64,000 bases of DNA, taken from assembly GCA_013397865.1 (NCBI GenBank), contig VZTI01004623.1, forward strand, positions 362,953 to 426,952, given 5' to 3'. The notes beneath the pieces are model-generated. The model was not told the origin of the DNA and made no database searches. It saw nothing but the letters and a program-made list of their open reading frames with translations. Each line of letters starts with the position of its first letter. Within the stretch, counting starts at the first letter, position 1. Below, in pieces: positions 55,641 to 64,000 of this stretch. The DNA is from Struthidea cinerea. Taxonomy: Eukaryota; Chordata; Aves; Passeriformes; Corcoracidae. A program made the translations under genes and the position numbers.

Positions 55641-57529
55641 CTCTCCCTCGTTATAACCCCCTGTTTGTGTCCCTCTCTGTGGAGGACCTGGAGATGGGAA
55701 CATTTTGCACTTTTCCAGAGGCAGTGTGGGGTTTCAGTGGGGTGTGTGGGGTTTGGTTTTCATCCATCCTTCGCTGTACAAGCTCTGGCCTTGCTGGACA
55801 GCTGCTGCTGCTCTGAATGGGATGGTCAGGAGGGATCTGAAGTGGGATGGGATTGATCCTTCTAAGTTACACATTACAAAGGGGCTCGGAGCAGGTTCTC
55901 CACTCCAGGTGTTTGTATAAGGGGGTGAAGCTAAATTTGTGTGTGGGGACATCTCCTTTGGGTGTCACTGGGCTTCCCCCAGCAATGCTGGGCTCTTGGA
56001 AAAATGAGAAGGGCTCGCTTCATCTTCAGGGCGATCACCCCAGCCGCGGTTATTGATGGGCCTAATAACAAACAGGGGGCCTGTGCTTCGTGGCCATCCA
56101 TCACCCTGACACGGCCCGGTGTCATCCCGGGGAGGGGGAGGCCCCTTGTGCCAAGGAAACAAAAGTGCCTCTCCAATTCCAGCGGCAGACAGAAACCCAC
56201 AAGCCCATCCCAAAGCCCTGGCTGGGGGTTTCCCCTCGGAATCAGCGCAGCAAAGCCCTGGCAGGGTTCCCCGTCGCCTGTGCTGGGGGTGTGGGGGCTG
56301 ATTTGGGGGTTAATGAGGGTAAATCACTGCAGCAAAGCTTCATTATTCTTCATGGATAATCAGGGAAAAATCATTGCCAGGTTTGCTTGATCTGAGCCAC
56401 GTTCCTGGAGTGTTTCTGTTGGTCAGGCAGGTTTTGCTGCTGGAAAGGAGGAGGATGGAGGGAAAATAATGTCAGTATTCCAGTAGGAGACTAGCAGGAT
56501 GCCTGAATATGGTGGCAGGAGGACAAGAGGCCTGAAAACACACGAAAAAATTAATAGCTGCCAGAGCTGGAAGGCATTAAATCGTATTACAAAATAAAGC
56601 AAAGTGGAAGCACCACTGAAATAACTGTTTTAATATCACCTATTTCAGTGCTGTTACCATGTAACACCAGGCTTTGATAACTGGGGCTTTGATCCAGGTA
56701 TTTAGGAGCGTGTTACAGCTGGGTCCCAGAGCAGCCGCCCAGGGTGGCATCCAGACTCTGCCCAAGCTGCCAAAAGCCTCCGCTGGTCTCGGCAGCTGCA
56801 GGAGTTGGGTCCCTGGATTTGGCAGGGCTGGCTGTGTGCCTCCCCGCTGTGAGCTGCTGCAGCCCACCAGGGTGGGTCAGTGGGGCTTTGGGGGGCTCAT
56901 GTGCAGGTAACCATTAAGTGCAGCTGCTGCTGAACAATGGGGTAAAAGTTGTTGGGTTTATTTGTCTTTGTTGGTTTTTTTATGGAGCTGATGTCCCAAG
57001 CAGCCGGACTGCAAGGAAGAAATGAGGGATTCTTGGAGAATCCCGTGGAGCATCCAGGGGTTGCGCACTGGTTCCCCTGGGAAAAACTTGGGCTGAGGCT
57101 TCATAAAAGACCCCAGTGCTGATGCTCCCAACCCTCACTTTCTGCTGGTTGTTGCACATGCTCAATTTAAGCCTCTTTCTCCTCTAAATTTATCCCTGTG
57201 GAGCCGAGGGGGCTGTGCTGCTGCAGGAACGCGCTGCTGCCATAAGAACGTGCCTTATTTATTCCCTCTGTAAATAAAGCCACTTGGATTCTTGCCTTCC
57301 TCTTTCTGAGATGCAGATGTTGCCAGTCTTCCCATCGACATCCCGGTTTGTATTCATGGGATGCTGCTGCGGTGGGCACGGAGCTCTCAAAGCCTTGTAG
57401 CAATTGAAGTCCTTCAACAGATACAGCTGGGAGGGTTTGGAGCAACATCTGCAACCTGTCAAGAGGGGAAGAGGTTTTAGTGCTGGGTGGTGGCTTGTGG
57501 GAAGGTCTTGGAGCCCTGTGGGAGTAGAT

Positions 57530-57715
57530 GGAGGAGCAAGTTGAGATGAGATATTGGGAAGGAATTCCTCCCTGTGAGGGTGGGGAGGCCCTGGCACAGG
57601 GTGACCAGAGAAGCTGTGGCTGCCCCTGGATCCCTGGCAGTGCCCAAGGCCAGGCTGGACGGGGCTTGGAGCAGCCTGGGATAATGGAAGGTGTCCCTGC
57701 CTGTGGCATCCTATG
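57530..57715 (+). mobile_element. CR1 LINE 3'-end fragment
   Basis: GATGAGATATTGGGAAGGAA, GTGGGGAGGCCCTGGCACAG, GACGGGGCTTGGAGCAGCCT and GATAATGGAAGGTGTCCCTG are sense CR1 blocks. The final GGTCCCTTCC part is missing. Confidence 0.87.
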
Positions 57716-58382
57716 GGGAGCAGAGCCCTTCCCCTGCCCAGCCCCACAAATCCCTGTGATCTTCACCCAGCAGGAAGGTCACGGCTGCTGGAAAAGCAGG
57801 ACCCAGGAGCTGAATGCTTTTGCCTGGGCTGCAGCTGAAGCTGCCTCAGTGTGGGTGCTGGAATTGCTCCTGCTGCTCTGACACCAAATGAGGGGCAGAG
57901 AGGCACCCACTTCTGGTGACCAGGGGTCCTGGCACCCCGAGGAGGGTCTGAGCTGTGTCCTCACCTGCCTCCCCCCTTCCTGATTCCCTCAGAAGGTGAT
58001 GCCGCGGCAGCTCCCGAGGATGCTCTAACAGGGACGGAGCAGCCCCCGGCCCACCGTGGCGCCGCGTTTTGGGTCCCCAAGGTGGTGCCAGGGGTCCCCA
58101 GGGGCCAGGGCCAAGCCCAGCACCTCGGCTGCGAGCTGGGTGAGAAATTTTGCAAGAGGAAGTGGCCGGGGCTGCGAGGCGAGGGCAGGAAGGGGAGGCG
58201 ATGCTGCTGCGCGGGCACCCCCGGGAGCGGCGAGCGGAGCGGGAGCGAACTGGGAGCGAACTGGGAGCTCTGCCCCTTCCATGCTGCCCCAGCGCCGCTG
58301 CGCAGGGAGGCGGGTGCAGGAGGCGAGGGAAGGGAAGGGTTACCCGGCACGGCTGCCTGTTAAGGAGGAATAGCTCGGCAGG

Positions 58383-58409
58383 ATGAGCAGAAGGAGCTGC
58401 TGCAGATAA
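58383..58409 (+). promoter_or_regulatory. Short upstream ORF before the RAPL start (8 codons)
   Basis: ATG at 58383 reads MSRRSCCR then TAA at 58407-58409. It counts as a uORF only if the transcript starts upstream of it. Confidence 0.35.
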
Positions 58410-58423
58410 GCGGCGAGCCGGGG

Positions 58424-58429
58424 ATGTGA
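58424..58429 (+). promoter_or_regulatory. Start-stop element ATGTGA upstream of the RAPL ATG
   Basis: An ATG directly followed by TGA, 77 nt before the first codon of the short form. Such minimal uORFs can hold initiating ribosomes; use here is unproven. Confidence 0.35.
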
Positions 58430-58506
58430 GCGCGGGGCTCGCCGATGGTCGCCGGCCCCCCGAGCCCCCCGGCTCGCCCGCAGCCCCTCGCCTCTGCCCG
58501 GCTCCC

Positions 58507-58626
58507 ATGACCATCGGCAGCAGCATGAGCAGCGGCTACTGCAGCTTGGATGAAGACCTCGAGGATTGCTTTTTCACGGCCAAAACCTCGTTCTTCCGCA
58601 GCGCGCAGAGCAAGGTCCCCGCCAAG
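58507..58626 (+). CDS. RASSF5: RASSF5 short form (RAPL/NORE1B-type) first coding exon
   Basis: This alternative first exon gives the lymphoid Rap1 effector RAPL, which lacks the C1 domain. It encodes MTIGSSMSSGYCSLDEDLED then CFFTAKTSFFRSAQSKVPAK, matching human MTVDSSMSSGYCSLDEELED then CFFTAKTTFFRNAQSKHLSK. The donor gtaaca follows in phase 0, the same phase as long-form exon 2, so both splice to the same downstream exon. The first ATG is in a weak context (C at -3). A second in-frame ATG at 58525 (Met7) has A at -3 and could also be used. Confidence 0.95.
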
Positions 58627-61600
58627 GTAACACAACTCGTGCGCAGGGCCGGGGGATGCCGGGGCTCCCGCACGTTCGGCTGCGGGTGCTGCCAAAAGCG
58701 AGCTCGTGTGGGAGCCAGGGCAGAGCTGCCGGCGGGGAGGGGGTTCTGCCCTCTCCTCTGCGGGGTCTGCGCCGCTGCGGGTTTTTCTCAGCCCTTGCCA
58801 CGCCGGGTTTCCCCGTTCCCCGGGGATTCACGCCGGCGGAGCCGGCTCTCAGTGCGTTTTTTCAGCATGAGGTGAAATCCTTTAGCAGCCTTTAGCCGGC
58901 TGTCAGCCACGGGTCAGGCTCCCCGGCGGGGACCTGTGGTTTGGCCTTGCAGAATCTGCACCATGAGTGAAAATTGCACCTGCGGGGTGGATGGGAAAGT
59001 TCAGGGCAGAATTAATCTGTGAACTGATTAACGCGATGATGAACGTGGTCCTTTTCGGGGACCCTGGGGCTGTGTGTGCCTGCCTTGGAGAAGGATGGAG
59101 GGTTTGGCTGGGCAGTGTTTCACCCAGCATGAGATTTGTGTCTCGGCAACATTGCCAAGGCTGTTTCGCAGTTTTTAAATGTCTATTAAAAAAAAAAAAA
59201 AAATTAAAAATCGCTGCCATGAACTCTGGGGCCCCAACCAGAGCTGAGCATAAAAGGAGAAGGCACTGCTGCAGAAGTGGGAGTTTCACACGGGAACGAG
59301 AGCCCTGCAGCAAGATCAAATCTGGCCCAGGGAGCAGCTTCTTCACTCAAAATCCTCCTGTAAACCACCAGCACCGACGTGCTCCTGCTCAGCCTCTGCT
59401 GTGTTTGCACCTGAGGCTGCAGAGCTGCAATCCCCAGCAGGTGCTTTGGGGTTCAGCTTCCTGCAGCAGGTCCAAAGGCTCCCCTTGGGTAGGGGGGGCT
59501 GCTCTGGAGAGAGAGCTTCAGTCAGCTGGGAATTTTATTGAATTTCTCTGAAGAAATGGTTTAAGGTGGGATATTCCCTGCTAGCCAGCAGCTCCCTCTC
59601 GCTATGATTAACCGACACGTACTGCTGGTTTTTAAATGTCATTTGATGATTCATTTGTGGAGGAGATGGAGGAGATCGGGGTGCTGGTGCAGCCAGAGCT
59701 GCTCTGTTTGAGCCAGGACACTGCAGATCCTCGGGGACCTCTGGAAATCAGCCTGGTGCTGTTTGGGATTTCTCCCTCACAGGGGGGTCAGGGGCTGCCA
59801 CAGCCCCTTTTTCCCCAGCTCCTCACCTGGACGTGACCGACGTGGGCGGCAGAGCTCAGGCTGCCAGAGAAGATGGAGCCTTTCGGGGGTTTGGTGCTGT
59901 GGGGAGGAAATGGTTCCTGTGCATGAAAAACACTCCCCCCCGCTGAACCGAGCCCGACTGGTGTTGTGTAATGGGTCTGTGTGTGGAGGTGGATTCTCAC
60001 AGAGGGGGAAACCACGCTCAGGCCTTGGTGGAAGAAGGTTTGGGGGGGGTTCATGGCTTGTTTGGGGTTGTTGGTGGTGGTGCAGGTCCTGCAGGGGCAC
60101 GAGGCAGGGAGGAAGAAGAGGTGGTGGACATCTCCCTTGGGTTTTGATTCATCTCCTGTCCTCTCTTTTTAACTTGGCACCTTATTTGAGTGGTAATTAT
60201 TGAATTGGCACATTTCCACCCCTGCAAGGGCTGTGTGTGACAGCAACTCTGTTTTTCACCACCTGCTCCTGGCCGTGGGCAGAAAACAGCTCAGACCCCA
60301 GAGTGAGTTAACCTGGTGGAATGTTTGGGAATGGTGAGGATTGTCCATCCTGGCGTGCCCAGGAGCGATTCCTGAGCCCAGGCCAGTGGGCAGGGCCTGC
60401 TCTGGGCAGGAGGAAGCTCAATATGGATAACTTAGGGATGCACGTCCTGAAAGACACAGGAAACATCTCTGTGGAGGAAATGTGTTGTGGGTGAGTGGGA
60501 GGGAACACAGAGGCTGCTGCACGGCATTTAAGAGTGGGATTTGATCTGTAGGATTAGAGGAACAATTTTTCTGATTGAAACAAGTGTATTAGTGAATTGA
60601 AACAAGGGAAGAGCCTCTTTCTAGGAATGCTGTAATTCCTTTTTATTTTCAGAACCATCAGCAAAATCACTCTTCATTAGCAAAGAGCTGGTTGAGATCT
60701 CAGATGTGACCTCGTCCCTGGAGATCCGTTACTTTGCATTTTTGGGCCTCTCCAGCTGAATGGCTTCAGTGGCTTCTGCCTGAAGCCTGACTGCTCAAAA
60801 CTCTGCAAAATTGCTCTTGGAGTCCTGCATCAGTGGCTGATGGGAGAGCTGGCTCAGAGGGGGAAGGGGGACAGGGAATGTCCAGGGATGGGAAGCACAG
60901 GAGGGGCAGAACCCAAACAGGGGCTGGATGAGGGGATCTCCAAGGTCCTGTCCAGCTTTGCCCCATAATCCCAGAGCTGGCTGGTGCTCAGGGCGGGTTT
61001 GTGGGGTGCAGGGAAGCAGCTGGGGCTGGGGGGCAATGTGGGCATGGCCAGCCTGGTGCAATGCAGAGGAGCTCCAGCCTGGACCCCCCTGAGATGCAGC
61101 TCCCTGTGAGGACCTTGTCAGCTCTCACTGCTGAGCTGAGCTGTGGCAGGAAAATCGGTTTCTAAGTGAAATCTCCATGGCAATCAAAACACTGAGCCTG
61201 TCTTCACTTGCTCTAACCTCTCTGAGATGCAGCAGCCATCCCTCTCCCCTGCTCTGGAGAGGCACAGCTCTCCTGTCTTCTGCCTTTTCCTCTGAGCCCC
61301 AAAGTAACCCGCAGCATCTCATCTGAATTTCTCAAAGGGAGGGAATTGCTGGGGGTATTTAAGGTTTTTTGGGTTTTTTTTTTTGGTCCAGATCTTGTGT
61401 GATTCTCCCCCCTGCCTGTCTGTGCTGCAGCAGTGGATCCTTTCCCAAAATAGTTCTGTGAACCCTGGCAGTGGGTGTTGAAGGGGAAGTGGTGGGTGTT
61501 GTGCAGGGATGGAGAGCTCTGTGAGAGCAGAGATGTCCCAGCTCTGGTGACAGCCCTGTCCCCAATGTCCCTGAGCTGCCACCGCTCCCTGCTGCAGCAG

Positions 61601-64000
61601 GATTTACAGATCCGAGCTGTTGGTTCTCATGTTTCTGACTCAAATTTGAAGCACTCACATTTCCTCCCAGTCCTTTGTGCCGGGCTGTGCTTGTGGTCCC
61701 AGGCGATGCCAGGGACACTCAGATGTGCTTCTCCAGGCTTTGTTTTCTGGTGCTTTAAGACAAATCTTTCCTTAATAAGTGGAAAAATTGAGGATTGTTG
61801 CCCCAGGCCGTACAATCCCTTCAGAGGAGATCTCTGAAGTGCTCCTGCAGTCTGAACAAGGAGCCAAAGGGAGAGCTTGGGCCGCGGGTTTGGGAATGCG
61901 AGTTGTCACAGCCTGGCTGATGGAAATGGTGATGGAGCTGTGCCCGAGCACACCAGGGAGGACTTGGCCACTCCTGCCTCGAGCTAAGACTGCCAAGAAT
62001 GCGGTGATACTGGGCCGGATCCATCCCCACTGCTCTGCTCTTCGGATTCATTAACGAAATAACTGGTGAGGAAACCTGGCCGGGAGCGAGGGGCAGGGAG
62101 GTGGCCCTGGGGCAGCAGGGAGGTGGCCCTGGCTCCAAGGAGTGGCCACACTCAGACCTTCTGCCTCTGCTGCTTTTCCATGTCTGGTCTGAGCCACAGT
62201 TCCTGAGCTGCTGCTCTTCCAGCTCGTGAGCTGAGCATCCAGGCTGTGACCGCACAGCAGCTCCTGTGGTGGGACAGCTCCTGGGTCCCACCTGGAGCTG
62301 TTGTTCCCAAAACAGGGGTCCAGCGTGGTGCAGAGCTGCTGCCTCGGGTGCTTTTAAAGGTTTTTTAAGTTGGGGGTTAACTTGAGAAGGTGAGAGGCTG
62401 TAGGGACGGTGCTCTTTGAATGTGGGGTGTGTTTCTCCTGGCATCCTTGCAAACTGATAAATGGAAATATCTGTCACTTAGAACTCTTTTGAGAGCTGTC
62501 ACCATCATTTCGATGGCCCCTGGGTTGTCCGTAAAAGCCTGGCAGGAGTTTACAGCTCATTAGCCGAGTGCTGGCTTGCACAGAGGGGGCCGGGCGGTGA
62601 GCTCTGCCCAGCCCCGGGCCATGGGCTTTGTGTGCCACGCTCCTGCCCCTTCCCAGAGCTCTTCCCGGGCAGCCTTTGTCCCGCGGAGCATTAGCCCAAG
62701 TGCCAGCTGAGGCTCCAGTCATTCCTTACAATCGGTATTTCTTACAGCTGAGCGATGATGTCGGTTGTGGAGGCAGGGGCAGGGCACAGGCGGGTCCTGC
62801 GCTGCTCTGGATGTCCCAAATCACCGTGTCCGGGCTCTGTCCCGGCAGCCCGTGGGTCGCTGCAGCCACCACTGCCCGCCAGCTGTTTTATGGCAGTGCC
62901 ACAGGGCTGGCAAAGGCCTCAGCTGCTGAGTCGGAGCGATGCCGGCGTGTTTAACCTCGGCACCCGTGGCCGTGCGGTGCTGTGCAGCAGGCTTTCCATG
63001 GAGCAGCCGTGGAGCCCTCCTGGCAGCTCCAGGTTCCCGTGGTTTTCCTGCCGGTGGCACAGGACGCTGGCACAGGGGGTGGCACGGGGGAATGTGCCGG
63101 TTCCTCTGCTGCCACAGGGATGTTCCGAGGCCACGTGCCCAGGTGACCCCCAAGGATGGCTGAGCTGGCTCTTCCCTGCTTTCCATGCGGGAAGGCTGCA
63201 GGCCCAGCAGCGCCCGCGAGGGTGTAGGTGCGGATCAGAGATGTGGTTTTGTTCACAGCTCGCCTCATCCTGTCCCGGTACAACAGGAAATGTGGCAACG
63301 GTTTATGGTTAAAAGCTTCTGTTTTTCTCCCTTCAGCCAGAATTGCAGATTCTGCACCAGAAACTTTGCACAACCGGAGGTTGGGGTTGATTTGTGAGGA
63401 GCAAGAAGTGGCTGATCTGATCATGCACTGGGGGAGGAGCAGCACTTCTCTTTCCAGGCTGTGGCTGCTCTTCCTAGGGCTCCTGCGCCACGGGGCTGGT
63501 GCTGCTGGGCTGGTTTTGGTCTGGAAGACAGAAAAGCAGAATATTTAGGCGTGTAGGGTTGGGATGGGTGGGTGGTCCCTGCCTGGGGGGCTCGTGGTGC
63601 AGCCAGGCCTGAGCATCACTTGAATGGCAAGGAGAGATGAAGGGCTGAGCCCTTGGATTCCCAGTGCCCTTATGGGCTCCCCCAGCCCTAAATAGCTCCT
63701 GCAGCTGGGGTGGCCCCACTCTGGATCCTCTGGGACAGCTGGCTGGAATTCACCTTAATCTTTCTCCCGTGACCTCACTGTGTGTCCCCAGGTCTCATCC
63801 GGACGCTGTCCTGGCACTGAGCCCGCGCTTGGATGGATGCATGACAGAAATTATCCAAACTTCCCTTCCCTGCAGTGGGAGGGTGCGGGAGGAAGGGGCT
63901 GGCAGGGGGCTGAGCAGGCTGCAGCTCCCCCTGACCTGCCCGCTGTGGGGAAGGGAGGGTGCCACAGCTGGGCAGTGCGGGGACACCGTGTGGCACCGGT
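58627..64000 (+). other. RASSF5 intron to the right edge
   Basis: No exon matching the shared RASSF5 segment beginning NVCKPVEE was found. A poly(A) tract lies at 59188-59203. A stretch at 60918-60975 (GGCTGGATGAGGGGATCTCC and AAGGTCCTGTCCAGC) may be a worn CR1 tail. Nothing else could be supported. Confidence 0.65.
59188..59203 (+). repeat. Poly(A) tract
   Basis: An uninterrupted A run in the RASSF5 intron, with no recognisable LINE or retrocopy sequence directly 5' of it. Confidence 0.6.

Larger units (their letters stand above)
54712..58010 (+). other. RASSF5 intron 2 (upstream of the RAPL promoter)
   Basis: It contains a (CTCC)n run at 54912-54938 and CR1 pieces at 55484 and 57530. No exon recognised. 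Confidence 0.65.
58010..58640 (+). promoter_or_regulatory. RASSF5: CpG-rich internal promoter of the short (RAPL-type) RASSF5 form
   Basis: CpG-dense sequence surrounds the RAPL-type first exon, in contrast to the flanking intron. No TATA box was seen. Two short upstream reading frames lie within it. Confidence 0.6.

Noticed and set aside
60653..60710. Acceptor-like site followed by 18 open codons in the RASSF5 intron
   Set aside because: The frame reads NHQQNHSSLAKSW and then stops; it does not match the expected NVCKPVEE exon.
60918..60975. Possible CR1 tail
   Set aside because: Only two short blocks are recognisable and no ATTCTATGATTCT-type end follows, so it was not listed as a mobile element.
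63228..63400. SRYNRKCG piece after an acceptor-like AG, similar to RASSF5 SYNTREKNC
   Set aside because: The match does not extend, and the phase-0 frame from the later acceptor (CCAGAATTGCAG) meets a stop after 17 codons.
1..64000. tRNA, rRNA, snoRNA, miRNA genes and CRISPR-like arrays
   Set aside because: None could be recognised by eye. Tandem repeats here are minisatellites without the spacer structure of CRISPR, which is not expected in a bird. A covariance-model scan would be needed to exclude small RNAs.

Overview
The window is nuclear DNA of a bird. The evidence is compact intron-exon genes with GT-AG junctions, CpG-rich first exons, and many fragments of CR1 LINEs. The CR1 tails carry the GGGACCTT / AACCCAAACCATTC type 3' end that is common in avian genomes; the subfamilies look more neoavian or passerine than galliform, which is a judgement from memory. 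Gene identities come from comparing hand-translated exons with remembered human proteins; no alignment was run.

Three genes lie head to tail on the + strand in the order SRGAP2 - IKBKE - RASSF5, the order known from human 1q32.1. (1) About 1-28,050: the 3' half of SRGAP2. Twelve coding exons (2,183-22,581) encode the end of the F-BAR/RhoGAP linker, the RhoGAP domain, the SH3 domain and the C-terminal tail, followed by a 3'UTR of about 5.5 kb. (2) About 30,700-42,700: a complete IKBKE. Twenty coding exons add up to 2,169 nt (722 codons plus stop), every junction is phase-consistent, and all kinase motifs are intact. (3) About 45,000 to the right edge: the 5' part of RASSF5. It has two alternative starts: a long NORE1A-type form whose first exon is cut by a 165-nt assembly gap, and a short RAPL-type form starting at 58,507. 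The shared Ras-association and SARAH exons lie beyond the window.

In function, the genes are neighbours rather than a pathway. srGAP2 is a membrane-bending Rac GAP, IKK-epsilon is an innate immune kinase, and RASSF5 is a Ras/Rap1 effector that controls integrin adhesion and MST kinases. Intergenic spaces are short, about 2-3 kb. The rest is intron with CR1 pieces and small tandem repeats.

I saw no new multi-gene system. The less ordinary observations are: a phase-compatible candidate alternative terminal exon in SRGAP2 (19,248); an overlapping antisense interrupted reading frame; an in-frame alternative acceptor in IKBKE adding 36 codons (41,003); a phase-compatible candidate extra first exon in RASSF5 (51,033-51,183); upstream reading frames before the IKBKE and RAPL starts; and the assembly gap in RASSF5 exon 1.
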